This document shows, piece by piece, positions 44,017 to 53,449 of a stretch of DNA of 64,000 nt (position 1 is the stretch's first letter; the number at the start of each line of letters is the position of its first letter). Origin of the DNA: Bradyrhizobium sp. 21 (GTDB taxonomy: Bacteria; Pseudomonadota; Alphaproteobacteria; Rhizobiales; Xanthobacteraceae); contig NZ_JADPJG010000035.1 in the NCBI RefSeq assembly GCF_023073335.1, positions 115,902 to 179,901 on the forward strand. Reading direction: 5' to 3'. The notes beneath the pieces are model-generated. The model searched no databases, was not told the DNA's origin, and saw only the letters and a list, made by a program, of their open reading frames with translations. The translations under genes and the position numbers were made by a program.

Positions 44017-44409
44017 TTACCAGTAGATGCCGTGGCGATGCAGCTCGCTGATGATGCGGCCTTCGGTCCAGGCGTGCTTGTGCTTCGGCTTGTTCGCCTT
44101 GGCCGTGGTCTTGGCCGCGGGTTGGGTCGTCGTCGCGGGCGCTGAAATCGTCGTGGTCGCGGGTGTATCAGTCGCGGCAGGCGCGGTGAGCGAAACCGCC
44201 GGTGGGCGATCGAGATATTTCGGAGCTTCGGCGGCAGGTGCTGCTTCGCTGACCTGCGTGGGTGCGGCGGCAAGGGCCGGCGTCGCCGTCGTTTGCGGAG
44301 CCGCGGCCTGCTCGTTCACCGCGGACAGCGACAGGCTGCGCGGGCCTCCGGCCTGGGCGGATGCGGAGGCCAGAACCATGGCGGCGGCCACCAGAATGAT
44401 CTTGCGCAT
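44017..44409 (-). CDS. Small exported Ala/Thr/Pro-rich protein
   Basis: A 130-residue protein with a signal peptide (MRKIILVAAAMVLASASAQA) and a low-complexity Ala/Thr/Pro middle. It ends in a basic, aromatic segment (KPKHKHAWTEGRIISELHRHGIYW) that looks like the only ordered part. No known family is recognised beyond similar rhizobial hypotheticals. GGAGAATTCC-like purines precede ATG 44409. A CRP-like palindrome is centred 66 bases upstream. Confidence 0.7.
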   Translation of the reverse strand: MRKIILVAAAMVLASASAQAGGPRSLSLSAVNEQAAAPQTTATPALAAAPTQVSEAAPAAEAPKYLDRPPAVSLTAPAATDTPATTTISAPATTTQPAAKTTAKANKPKHKHAWTEGRIISELHRHGIYW

Positions 44410-44466
44410 AGGAATTCTCCCCGTGTTTGGCGTGAGCTGGACAGTAGGGGAACGGCATTTGCGGTG

Positions 44467-44484
44467 ACGTGACGCGGATCACGT
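44467..44484. promoter_or_regulatory. CRP-like palindrome ACGTGA-N6-TCACGT
   Basis: Perfect 6-bp arms with the CRP spacing and CGTGA/TCACG half-sites. It is centred about 66 bases before ATG 44409 and lies between two same-strand genes. Confidence 0.4.
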
Positions 44485-44512
44485 GGCAGTGCCCTCTGCG
44501 TCTGTTCATTCG

Positions 44513-46888
44513 CTATCGGCGAACACTCAGCTCCCGGATCGCAAACCCGAGATCACGGGGATCGGACGGAAAATGCGTGACGGCATTGGTGTCCAACTCG
44601 ACCACGAGCGTCTCGTCGCTTGCAAACTGATCCAGAGGAAATGTCAAAGGGCCCGCAGGCACGGCGCCTTTGTAGATCTCACGCCCATTGATCCTGGCCA
44701 GGAATTCGTTGCCGGAAATCGGCATGGGCCACAATTCGAGCTTCAACGTGCGCGCCGGCGTCGCAGGCTTGTTGGGAATCTCGAGGCGCGCGTTCGGTGA
44801 TGCCCATTGAAGCGCACCTCCAGGGGTGATCTCCTTGCCGAAAAGACCGCCCGTTGCGATCCCTGGCGGGGCTTCCGTACCAACCTCGAGCACATTGCGC
44901 TGCCCATCCAGGAATTCGCGCGAAGACCGGTCCGTGGCCACGGATATCAGCCGCTGCCCCGGATTGGCGGCGAGCCGATCGGATGCCACCAGACAGTCGA
45001 ACTTTTCAAACCCCTCGGGAAAATACGGCCGCCCCGCCCTGTCGGGCCAGGACATGATACGCGGCGCCGCCCAGGGCACCCGAAGCTCCGCTGCCAGCCG
45101 GCGCAGCAAATTGTGCATCATCGGATTGGCAATCTCGATGACGAGTCCGTTGCAGCTCCTGATGTCCGCGGACAAGCGATTGTAGTCCCAGTCGAGAGAC
45201 GCCGCCTTTTGCGCATTGACCTGGGCGGCGGCGGTCGGAAGACCCGGAATACCCGCGCCAGCCGCCTGCATCACCAGCAGCGGCCGCAACAAACCTAGAG
45301 CGAGGTGGACAACCACGACGACACCAACGGCGGCAACGGCGCCTGGATTCCATCGCTTCGCAGCCAAGGGAGCCAAAGGAGAAATGACTAGCGTGAAGAG
45401 CATCGGCGTCGCCATCGCCAGGCCCTTGCCCGCGGCCCAGCCTTGACCGGCCGCGAGGATGGCAATCGGCACGAGGCAGCCGACAAGGCTGCCGGCCAGG
45501 AGTCGCGCGGCGCTGCCGTCCGGCGCGGCGCGCAAGATCATCCATGCCGTCCTCGCGATGCCCCTCAGCAGCACGAACAGAAAACCATAGAGCAGCAATT
45601 TCCACACGAAGGCGACGGCGGCAGGCCAGCCCGCGGACGGCAGCACCGCATAAAGGCCAAGACCGGCAAGCACGGATTCGACGGGCCATGAGAACCAGGC
45701 ATTCGCCAGCTCTCCGAAACCGCTGTCGGGGCTGGCAATGACATCAAGAAAGTTCGCGTCACTGCCGAACAGGTAACGCTGATAATATTTCCACCAGTCG
45801 GGCGGATTGGAGGCTGCACGGGTCAACTGCCGCACGACATAGGCAACCGTGCCGTACCAGAGAGGAATACACACGAGCAGCGATATTCCCACACCCGCGG
45901 CCAAGCCTGGCGCAGCCACAGGCAGAGCCTTGCGCGATGCGCGATGCCAGCAGCCCATCGCGACCGCGACTGCCGCGGCGGGACCGTAGATCGTCAGCGA
46001 TTCCGGATAGAGAAAGAACGCGCCGGTCATCAGCGCCGCAAAGATCGCTCCCAGCCGCATGATCGCGCCGGGCGCCTGCCCAAAGCGATTGGCATCGAAG
46101 GCGAACGCCACGAATGCGAGGAGGAGCAGGAAGATCGGCTGCGTCGCAAGTTGCGACCAGGCGTTGATGTCAAATACGTACTGCTCGAAGAACCCGATCG
46201 TAAGCGCCGCCGCGCACGCAACCGCCAGCCAGCGCCGCATCGCGAGCACATTGACGAAGACGAACAGCGCCGCAAACAGCATGTTGAGCTGCATGCCGAC
46301 CATGTACGGATAGGTGCAATCGACGACATCGCCACGACTGATGGCGGCGATGGCGGCATGGATCATCGACACGGCGCCGCGATAGTCGACGAACCACAGC
46401 GCCATCACTGAAATTGGATTGGACTTCGTCTCGTCCGCGCCCTGGACGACCAGGGTTGCGTAGTCGAGCACGCGGTACGAAACCGAGGAGCCCACGTACA
46501 ACATGTGATCGTAGACATTGGCCTGGAAAACGCGGAAGCGCGCGCCCCCGGTCCACGCGGGCGCCAGGCAAATCATCGCAACAGCAGTGACGGCTATCGC
46601 CGTCGCAAGCCATCGTCCGGACGTCAGCTCGGGCCACCGACGCAGCGCCGGGAAGCGAACCGCGGCGGCAATGACAAGGCCGGCGATCGCCATCGCAGGC
46701 AGCGTCACCCATGGAGCGACGCCGGAGAGATACAGGATCGCGGTTCCGGCAGCGAGAAGGCCAAAGCCAAGTGGTGGCGCCAGCGCCCAGCGCACGGCAA
46801 AACGGTCCGACGGCAAAAGAAGGGAGAATGGAAGACCAATGGCGCCGCCGGTCAGCGTGACGAGCCCAACCACCAGGATATCGTGCAT
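44513..46888 (-). CDS. Large polytopic membrane protein of unknown function
   Basis: A 791-residue protein with perhaps 12-14 hydrophobic segments in residues ~1-560 and a soluble C-terminal domain of about 230 residues (NAQKAASLDWDYNRLSADIRS... to ELSVRR). The layout resembles glycosyltransferase-C-like or O-unit/exopolysaccharide membrane enzymes, with the soluble part possibly periplasmic, but no family signature is certain. ATG 46888 is preferred; the frame stays open upstream through the tRNA-Thr gene. It sits alone directly downstream of the tRNA. Codon choice looks less strongly GC3-biased than its neighbours. Confidence 0.75.
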   Translation of the reverse strand: MHDILVVGLVTLTGGAIGLPFSLLLPSDRFAVRWALAPPLGFGLLAAGTAILYLSGVAPWVTLPAMAIAGLVIAAAVRFPALRRWPELTSGRWLATAIAVTAVAMICLAPAWTGGARFRVFQANVYDHMLYVGSSVSYRVLDYATLVVQGADETKSNPISVMALWFVDYRGAVSMIHAAIAAISRGDVVDCTYPYMVGMQLNMLFAALFVFVNVLAMRRWLAVACAAALTIGFFEQYVFDINAWSQLATQPIFLLLLAFVAFAFDANRFGQAPGAIMRLGAIFAALMTGAFFLYPESLTIYGPAAAVAVAMGCWHRASRKALPVAAPGLAAGVGISLLVCIPLWYGTVAYVVRQLTRAASNPPDWWKYYQRYLFGSDANFLDVIASPDSGFGELANAWFSWPVESVLAGLGLYAVLPSAGWPAAVAFVWKLLLYGFLFVLLRGIARTAWMILRAAPDGSAARLLAGSLVGCLVPIAILAAGQGWAAGKGLAMATPMLFTLVISPLAPLAAKRWNPGAVAAVGVVVVVHLALGLLRPLLVMQAAGAGIPGLPTAAAQVNAQKAASLDWDYNRLSADIRSCNGLVIEIANPMMHNLLRRLAAELRVPWAAPRIMSWPDRAGRPYFPEGFEKFDCLVASDRLAANPGQRLISVATDRSSREFLDGQRNVLEVGTEAPPGIATGGLFGKEITPGGALQWASPNARLEIPNKPATPARTLKLELWPMPISGNEFLARINGREIYKGAVPAGPLTFPLDQFASDETLVVELDTNAVTHFPSDPRDLGFAIRELSVRR

Positions 46889-47084
46889 GCCGCCTCGCCG
46901 CCCCCGCGTTGCCTGGAGTTTCCGCTCTACGGAGGTGCTGTCAATCCAGGGCAGGCGACTAAGGCACGTGACCAAGGCAGATGACCAAGGCAGGCAGCAC
47001 GCGGGCGCGAGTAACGGCACGCAGTTGCCGCGAAATCGCGGGCGCAAGCTGTCTCGGAGACTGTCGTCGCTTGGATTAAGGCGC

Positions 47085-47160
47085 TGGTGCCGCAAGAGGG
47101 ATTCGAACCCCCGACCCCGTCATTACGAATGACGTGCTCTACCAACTGAGCTATTGCGGC
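47085..47160 (-). tRNA. tRNA-Thr(CGT)
   Basis: A 76-base cloverleaf with encoded CCA. It starts GCCGCAATAGCTCAG and its anticodon stem is CGTCA/TGACG with loop TTCGTAA, giving anticodon CGT (reads ACG, threonine). The T-arm is GGGGG TTCGAAT CCCTC-like. The 3' end faces the large membrane protein gene; no integrase or duplicated tRNA end was found. Confidence 0.95.
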
Positions 47161-47261
47161 GAACCCTGCCGGGACCAGGCAATGCCGGTCCCGTTTACGC
47201 GCGCTCCTGATATCGGGCATGGCCCGAATTGGCAAGGTGGAGCCGGCTTCGAAATGCCACT

Positions 47262-49022
47262 TCAGCCGCCCCAGCGAGACCAGAATCCGCGCCAGCCACC
47301 GGCCTGGGCCTTTGCATGGTCCCTGGGCGTGCCGATTTGTTCCGTAAATTCATCGCTCGGACCCTCGTCATCGATCCCGGGATCATCCGGAGCGCGGACG
47401 ATCGGGATGACAGCCTGGATCGGCGCCGACGCCGGCTTTCCAAGGTCGGCGCGGGTTCGGAACACCGGCGTTGCCGCGGCCGGCGATGATTCGGCGATCT
47501 CGGGGGCCGGTTTGACCGGTTCGGCGGGCGTGACCGCTGGCTCTTCCTCGGCAATTTCCTTCGCCTCAGGGGGTAAATTGTCCTGTGCGGCTTGCACCTG
47601 CGCTGGCGCTGTCACGACCGGTTCCGCCGGGCTTTCGCTCGGGGCCGCCGTCACCCGCTTCGGCGGCGGGGCCGCCAGCATCGCTTCCTCAAAGGCCGAG
47701 GATTCGATTGTGACGCCCTTGTCGGACGGAAGACTCGCGACCGGCGTCTGCCACTGGAACGCGTCAAGACGGCCGGTGACCGGGGAAACCGGACGCCAGC
47801 GGTCGCTGACATAGCCGTCCGCGGTCCAGGCCGGATCGTGGCGGGCGCGCACGGCGCGCAAGGTCCAGGCGCGGGCCCGGCCACCGTCGCCATGCTCGGT
47901 GCGCTCGATCTCGGCCATCAGCAGCGCCACGCGCTGGGTCGGATCGTTGACGTAAGGCGCCAGCACCTCGCGCGCACGGGCGAACTCGGACGCATCGATC
48001 GCGGCGCGCGCGATCGCGAGCTGGCCCTCGACATGGCCGGCCTTGTCGGCGGGAATCTTGGCGGCGAGCGTCTCCACCCGCTGCAAGCGTTGCCGCGCGG
48101 AATCCCCGAGCTTCACATGCGCATAGGCATCCGCGAGATCAGGGTGCGGATTCGCGAGCCAGGCGGCTTCCACCAGCTTCATGGCGCGGCGAACCTGATG
48201 CGCCTCGCTCTCGAATTTTGCGGCGAGCACGGCGGCCGGCACCAGCGTCGGCGCGAGCTTGATCGCCTCCATCACGCTCTCGCGCGCGACGTCGCGGTCC
48301 ACCGTTTCCAATTCCAGCGCGCGTGCGGCAAGCAGCACGCCACGCTGGCGGCGATAGGCCTGCCTGTCGATCAGGCCCGCGGACAGATTTGAATCGAGGA
48401 TCGCGAGCGCGCCGCTCCAGTCACCGCGCGCGCAGCGAAAGCCAAGCACCGCATGCGAGGCCCAGGTCGAGGACGGCGACAGCTTGATCGCTTCCTCCGC
48501 AATCATCACGGCGCCGACCGCATCGTCGGCGCGCTGCGCCTCGATGAACAGGCCGCGCAGGCCGAGCAGGCGCGTGTCCTCGCGCTCGGCCATGACGCGG
48601 AAAACGCGTTGCGCCTCGTCGCGATTGCCTTCGAGCTGGGCTGACTGCGCGTGCAGCAGTAGCGCGAGCGGATCGTTTGCGGCCAGCCGCCGCGCGGTAT
48701 CGGCGTGGCGACGGGCGAGCGCGGTGTCGCCATGGCCGATCGCAAGCAAGCCGTGGGTGATGGCGTGACGGCCGCGGGCGTGACGCTTCTCATGACGACG
48801 ACGGCGCAGACGCCCCGGCGTACGCCAGGTCATCGTCAGGAGACTCCAGACCAGCACGACGGCCGCGGCAAAGAGGCCAAGCAGGAACACGAACCTGGGC
48901 AACGTCGTCGTGGCGCGGAAACCGCCCGCGGTCAGGATGAGGTCGCCGGGCTGGTCGGCAACCCAGGCCGCGCCGGCCGCCGCCAGCGCGATCAGGACGA
49001 GGAAGAGGACGATGCGAAGCAT
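47262..49022 (-). CDS. hemY: HemY-family tetratricopeptide inner-membrane protein
   Basis: A 586-residue protein of the proteobacterial HemY family, not the Bacillus protoporphyrinogen oxidase of the same name. Two N-terminal membrane segments (~1-22 and ~42-62) precede the HemY_N domain, TPR-like helices (~80-420) and a long Pro/Glu/Ala-rich C-terminal tail. It is thought to support late heme or porphyrin metabolism through protein interactions. It ends the hemD/mitofilin-like/hemY set, 36 bases after the previous gene. Confidence 0.9.
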   Translation of the reverse strand: MLRIVLFLVLIALAAAGAAWVADQPGDLILTAGGFRATTTLPRFVFLLGLFAAAVVLVWSLLTMTWRTPGRLRRRRHEKRHARGRHAITHGLLAIGHGDTALARRHADTARRLAANDPLALLLHAQSAQLEGNRDEAQRVFRVMAEREDTRLLGLRGLFIEAQRADDAVGAVMIAEEAIKLSPSSTWASHAVLGFRCARGDWSGALAILDSNLSAGLIDRQAYRRQRGVLLAARALELETVDRDVARESVMEAIKLAPTLVPAAVLAAKFESEAHQVRRAMKLVEAAWLANPHPDLADAYAHVKLGDSARQRLQRVETLAAKIPADKAGHVEGQLAIARAAIDASEFARAREVLAPYVNDPTQRVALLMAEIERTEHGDGGRARAWTLRAVRARHDPAWTADGYVSDRWRPVSPVTGRLDAFQWQTPVASLPSDKGVTIESSAFEEAMLAAPPPKRVTAAPSESPAEPVVTAPAQVQAAQDNLPPEAKEIAEEEPAVTPAEPVKPAPEIAESSPAAATPVFRTRADLGKPASAPIQAVIPIVRAPDDPGIDDEGPSDEFTEQIGTPRDHAKAQAGGWRGFWSRWGG

Positions 49023-49058
49023 GACGATCCCTATACGCGCTGATTGTTGCGCGAACCT

Positions 49059-50306
49059 TTATTGACCAGGCTTGACGAGTTCCGCCATGGCATCGTCGGC
49101 GAATTTGCGGGACGCCGCGAGCGCAGCGTCGCGGGCATCGGCCTTGTCGAGCCAGGCTTGCGCCGGTGCGCGGTCGGCCTCGGGCAGTGTCTTCAGCTCG
49201 CGCCGCGCTTCCACGAAATCGTTGCGCAACGCAGCCGCGGTCACCCGCGCGACGATGGCGCCGCGATCATTGCCGACGCCGTCGGTACGCTCGATACGAA
49301 CGAGTTTTGACGCTCCGGCCTGAAGGCGCTCGACGATGCCGGCATTCGCGGCCGGGGCGTCCGTCGGCGGCGACAGCTTTGGCACGATGTTGAGGAGCTC
49401 GCGGCTGAGCGCGACCGGCGTCGGGATGCCTGACGATGCAAAGGTGTCGAGCGGCTTCAGCAACTCGGGCTTTGCTGCCAGCGACCGTGCCGCGGTGAGC
49501 TGTGACCCGTAAGCGTCGCCGTGGCGAACGGCGACGTCGAGCAGGGCCGCCGCTACCACATGGCGCAGCGGCTTGTCATCCGCCGTCCTGGCGCCGGCGA
49601 TCTTCTCGCCCTGCTGCGCGAGCTCGGCCCGTTCAGTCTTGCCGGCGCGCTCGAGCTCCGCGACGCGGTTGGCGAGATCGGAAGACGCCGCGGCATCGCG
49701 CGGCGTGGACTTCGTGTCGTTCAACGCGCTTGCGGTCTTGTCGGACTGCGCGCGCAGATTGGCGATGTCGCTGCGCAGGCCGGTTGCGGATTTCTCCAGC
49801 GCATCGATCCGCGCCAGCATGGCCGGATCGGCGGCAGGCTTGCCCGCCTTGGCTTCGACCGCGGCAACGCGCCCGCTCAGCGCATCGACCGTTGCGCTCG
49901 TGACTTGCGGAGCGGCCGGCGGTGCCTGCACGGCAGGCCAGCCCAGCATCCAGCCGACCGCGATCACAATTGCGGCTGCGACGGCGCCGGAGAACGGAGC
50001 GATCACCCAAGGCGAGATCGACGGCGATACGGACGCGGACGCAACGGAAGGCCGCTCCTCGGCAGGTTCGGGCTGCGGCTCGGCCTTGGTCTCCTCGAAT
50101 TTGGCGTCTTCGAACTTGGGCTGCTCATGCGCGGCCTGTTCGGTCGCCGCCTGAGCCTCCGGCTCGCCCGCCACCTCCTGCGGCCGGGTCGAGACTTCGG
50201 TTGCCTCGAGGTCGATGGTGGGCGGTGTGCGCTTGGCACGGCCTGACTCGGGAGCCATTCCCAAGTCTTCAGGCTTGTCTACGTCTTCAGGCTTGTCGTC
50301 GGCCAT
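49059..50306 (-). CDS. COG4223/mitofilin-like membrane protein
   Basis: A 415-residue protein with an acidic, disordered cytoplasmic N-terminus (~1-105) and a single membrane segment (~107-130, SGAVAAAIVIAVGWMLG). A long periplasmic coiled coil with repeated heptads (ALEKSATGLRSDIANLRAQSDK) follows, then a helical C-terminal domain. This is the alphaproteobacterial relative of mitochondrial Mic60/mitofilin, found between hemD and hemY, and implicated in intracytoplasmic membrane shape. Co-transcription with heme genes is the ancestral alphaproteobacterial arrangement. Confidence 0.85.
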   Translation of the reverse strand: MADDKPEDVDKPEDLGMAPESGRAKRTPPTIDLEATEVSTRPQEVAGEPEAQAATEQAAHEQPKFEDAKFEETKAEPQPEPAEERPSVASASVSPSISPWVIAPFSGAVAAAIVIAVGWMLGWPAVQAPPAAPQVTSATVDALSGRVAAVEAKAGKPAADPAMLARIDALEKSATGLRSDIANLRAQSDKTASALNDTKSTPRDAAASSDLANRVAELERAGKTERAELAQQGEKIAGARTADDKPLRHVVAAALLDVAVRHGDAYGSQLTAARSLAAKPELLKPLDTFASSGIPTPVALSRELLNIVPKLSPPTDAPAANAGIVERLQAGASKLVRIERTDGVGNDRGAIVARVTAAALRNDFVEARRELKTLPEADRAPAQAWLDKADARDAALAASRKFADDAMAELVKPGQ

Positions 50307-50371
50307 CGTGACGGTTCCTCACACTTACATGCCCTAAACGGATCCGATTGCGTCGGATTCGGCCCGACCTC

Positions 50372-51118
50372 TTACGCCAAACGGGTGCGCAAAGCACGCT
50401 CCAAGGTGTCAAATAAGGCATTTTCGTCCGGCGTTGCGGCCACCAGAACCTGCGAGGCACCGGCCTCGCGCAGCACGCCTGCGACCGTCTCGGACAGACA
50501 GCATTGTGGGATCGCCAGCGCCGAGATTTCGACACCTTCGCCCCGCGCGGCCTCCAGGAAAGCCCGCGCGCTGCGCCGGGAGTAATGCAGCACCGCCTCG
50601 ATCCCATGGGCGGCAAAGCTCTCACAGACATCGCGCGGCAACAGCTTGACCGGGGCCATGCGATAGGTCGTCTGCGTGACGACGCTGTATCCTTCGGCGC
50701 CCAGCTCACCGCCGAGGTCGCGCGACAGATCCGCACCCGCGAGATAAAGCAGCGTGCTCTTCTTCTTCAAAAGCTTGTCGCGCGCGCTATGCATCACCTT
50801 GTCGCGCAAGGACGCGGCATCGCCGCCGGCGACGATCACCTCGGCGAAGCCGGCATCGCGCGCGGCGGCGGCCGTGTGCTCGCCGACTGCAAACAGCGGC
50901 AGCTCCAACAGGCCGAGGTCCGGCAATTGCGGCGCGACGGCACGGATCGCATTGGCCGACGTGACGATGACGGCGCCGTACCCCGTTTCGCTCTCGTCAT
51001 GGAAGGCGACCGGCTCGAATTTGAGCACCGGGGCAAGCAGCACCACATGCCCCCGGGCACGCAGATTTTCCGCCGTCGCCTCATTGTCGGGATGCGGCCG
51101 TGTGACAAGAATGGACAT
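50372..51118 (-). CDS. hemD: Uroporphyrinogen-III synthase
   Basis: A 248-residue enzyme that closes and inverts ring D of hydroxymethylbilane. HemD sequences are weakly conserved, but the N-terminal ILVTRPHPDNEATAENLRARGH, GYGAVIVTSANAIRAV and VLHYSRRSARAFLEAA match it well, as does the location before mitofilin-like and hemY genes. ATG 51118 is used; the open frame to 51370 overlaps tsaD on the other strand. It is divergent from tsaD across 142 bases. hemC, which commonly sits between them, is absent here. Confidence 0.9.
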   Translation of the reverse strand: MSILVTRPHPDNEATAENLRARGHVVLLAPVLKFEPVAFHDESETGYGAVIVTSANAIRAVAPQLPDLGLLELPLFAVGEHTAAAARDAGFAEVIVAGGDAASLRDKVMHSARDKLLKKKSTLLYLAGADLSRDLGGELGAEGYSVVTQTTYRMAPVKLLPRDVCESFAAHGIEAVLHYSRRSARAFLEAARGEGVEISALAIPQCCLSETVAGVLREAGASQVLVAATPDENALFDTLERALRTRLA

Positions 51119-51260
51119 CGCTTGGTTCCGGGGCACTGGTGGTGACGCATTCACGAGGAGAGCTGCGCGTGACGATTGCGCAAGCCGACCCCGGAATGCT
51201 ACCGGACGTACCAGAACTCTGCTTTGCGGATGAGCGCAAGGGGGAAGAGAAGGGCGCAAA

Positions 51261-52352
51261 TTGGATACCAATTCGCCAATGCTGGTACTGGGCATCGAAA
51301 CCACCTGCGACGAGACCGCCGCGGCCGTGATCGAGCGCGCGCCTGACGGCAGCGGCAGGATCCTGTCCAATATCGTGCGGTCGCAGGTCGAGGAGCATGC
51401 GCGCTTCGGTGGCGTGGTGCCGGAGATCGCCGCCCGCGCTCATGTCGACGTGCTCGACGGCATCATCGACCGCGCCATGCACGAGGCCGGCATCGACTAC
51501 GCCCAGCTCAGCGGTGTTGCGGCGGCCGCAGGGCCTGGACTGATCGGCGGCGTCATCGTCGGGCTGACCACCGCGAAGGCGATCGCGATGGTGCACGATA
51601 CGCCGTTGGTCGCGGTGAACCATCTCGAAGCGCATGCGCTGACGCCGCGCCTGACCGACGCACTCGATTTTCCCTATTGCCTGTTTCTCGCCTCGGGCGG
51701 CCATACCCAGATCGTCGCGGTCACCGGCGTCGGCCAGTATGTGCGGCTCGGCACCACCGTGGACGATGCGATCGGCGAGGCCTTCGACAAGGTCGCGAAG
51801 ATGCTGGGCCTGCCCTATCCGGGCGGACCGCAAGTCGAGCGCGCGGCAGCAAGCGGCGATCCGGCGCGTTTTGCGTTTCCGCGGCCGATGCAGGGACGCC
51901 CCGACGCCAATTTCTCGCTGTCGGGATTGAAGACGGCGGTGCGCAACGAAGCGAGCCGGCTGACTGAGATCACGCCGCAGGACGTCAGCGATCTCTGCGC
52001 GAGCTTTCAGGCTGCCGTGCTCGACTCCACCGCCGACCGGTTGAGCGTCGGTCTCAAGCTTTTCCGCGAGCAGTTCGGCGCACCGCGCGCGCTGGTGGCG
52101 GCCGGCGGCGTCGCCGCCAACCAGGCGATCCGCGGCGCGCTGCATGACGTTGCGAGGAAAGCCGGGACGCAACTGATCATGCCGCCGCCCGCACTCTGCA
52201 CCGACAATGGTGCGATGATCGCCTGGGCCGGCGCAGAACGTCTCGCGCTCGGCATGACCGATACGATGGAAGCGCAGCCACGCGCGCGCTGGTCGCTCGA
52301 TGCGAACGCGACGGCGCCGGCAGGCTACGGCAAGACGCGGGCGGGATATTAG
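51261..52352 (+). CDS. tsaD: tRNA N6-threonylcarbamoyladenosine transferase
   Basis: A 363-residue Kae1/YgjD protein that, with TsaB/TsaE, transfers threonylcarbamoyl to A37 of ANN-decoding tRNAs. Signature blocks: LGIETTCDETAAAV, AAGPGLIGGVIVGL, and the metal-binding HLEAHALTPRL; also LASGGHTQIV. TTG 51261 (with GAAGAGAAGG ahead of it) and ATG 51279 are both possible; I list the TTG form. It is followed two bases later by gpsA, an operon seen across alphaproteobacteria. Confidence 0.96.
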   Translation: MDTNSPMLVLGIETTCDETAAAVIERAPDGSGRILSNIVRSQVEEHARFGGVVPEIAARAHVDVLDGIIDRAMHEAGIDYAQLSGVAAAAGPGLIGGVIVGLTTAKAIAMVHDTPLVAVNHLEAHALTPRLTDALDFPYCLFLASGGHTQIVAVTGVGQYVRLGTTVDDAIGEAFDKVAKMLGLPYPGGPQVERAAASGDPARFAFPRPMQGRPDANFSLSGLKTAVRNEASRLTEITPQDVSDLCASFQAAVLDSTADRLSVGLKLFREQFGAPRALVAAGGVAANQAIRGALHDVARKAGTQLIMPPPALCTDNGAMIAWAGAERLALGMTDTMEAQPRARWSLDANATAPAGYGKTRAGY

Positions 52353-52354
52353 CG

Positions 52355-53335
52355 ATGACCGCATTCCAGTCCGTCGCGGTGATCGGTGCAGGTGCCTGGG
52401 GTACGGCACTGGCGACGGTCGCCGCACGCGCAGGGCGGAACGTGACGCTCTGGGCGCGCAATGCCGAGCATGCCACGCGGATTGCATCGACCCGCGACAA
52501 TCCGCGGCTGCCGGGCGTGCGGCTCGCGCCGGACATTGTCGTGACGAGCGAGCTGGCGGACGCCGCGCGCGCGGACATGCTGCTGATCGCAACGCCGGCG
52601 CAGCATCTGCGCAGCGCCGTCAACATGCTGGCCTCGCATCTGACAAAGCCGGTGCCGATCGTCGCCTGCGCCAAGGGCATCGAGCACGGCACCCACAAAT
52701 TCATGACCGATGTGATCCTTGAAGCTGCACCTCATGCGCGGCCTGCGATCCTGTCGGGCCCGAGCTTCGCCGACGACGTCGCGCGCGGACTGCCGACTGC
52801 GGTGACGCTGGCGGCGAAGGACGAGGCGCTCGCGAGCAATCTGGTGCAGGCGCTCGGCTCGGCAACCTTCCGGCCCTATCACACGACAGACGTTCGCGGC
52901 GTCGAGATCGGCGGCGCGGCCAAGAATGTGCTGGCGATCGCCGCCGGCATCGTGGTCGGCCGCAACCTCGGCGCTTCCGCGCTCGCCGCGCTGACCACGC
53001 GCGGCTTCAGCGAGCTGGCACGGCTCGGCCGTGCGTGCGGCGCGCGCACGGAAACGCTCTCCGGCCTCTCCGGCCTGGGCGATCTCCTGCTGAGCTGTTC
53101 GACCGCGCAATCGCGCAATTTCGCTCTGGGGATTGCGCTCGGTCGCGGAGAAGCGGCGCCGGCGGGCAAGCTTGCGGAAGGTGCATTCACTGCGCCGGTG
53201 CTGGTCGAGCTCGCGGCCGCGCAAAACGTCGACATGCCGGTCTCGCAAGCCGTGGCCGCCATCCTCACCGGCCAATTGACGATCGACGCCGCGATCGAAG
53301 GGCTGCTGACGCGGCCGTTCAAGGCCGAGGAATAG
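52355..53335 (+). CDS. gpsA: Glycerol-3-phosphate dehydrogenase [NAD(P)+]
   Basis: A 326-residue cytoplasmic enzyme making sn-glycerol 3-phosphate for phospholipid synthesis. The NAD(P) motif is VIGAGAWGTALAT; the substrate/catalytic blocks are VACAKGIEHGTHKFM, ILSGPSFADDVARGLPTAV, and EIGGAAKNVLAIAAGI with the catalytic Lys. The spacing of 2 bases from tsaD implies co-transcription. Length is typical. Confidence 0.97.
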   Translation: MTAFQSVAVIGAGAWGTALATVAARAGRNVTLWARNAEHATRIASTRDNPRLPGVRLAPDIVVTSELADAARADMLLIATPAQHLRSAVNMLASHLTKPVPIVACAKGIEHGTHKFMTDVILEAAPHARPAILSGPSFADDVARGLPTAVTLAAKDEALASNLVQALGSATFRPYHTTDVRGVEIGGAAKNVLAIAAGIVVGRNLGASALAALTTRGFSELARLGRACGARTETLSGLSGLGDLLLSCSTAQSRNFALGIALGRGEAAPAGKLAEGAFTAPVLVELAAAQNVDMPVSQAVAAILTGQLTIDAAIEGLLTRPFKAEE

Positions 53336-53449
53336 CGGCGCCCTCGCGCCGCAGGTGGCACTTCACGGCCCGTGCACGCTGGTCTAGCCTAGCGGCACAC
53401 CGCAGGATCCCGGTCCAACAACAATGAAACGGATCCAGGGGAAGAACGC

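Noticed and set aside
46889..47095. Upstream extension of the large membrane protein into tRNA-Thr
   Set aside because: It would translate part of a tRNA gene.
51141..51153. GTGA-N5-TCAC palindrome between hemD and tsaD as a CRP/FNR site
   Set aside because: Spacing does not fit CRP (N6 between 5-base half-sites) or FNR.
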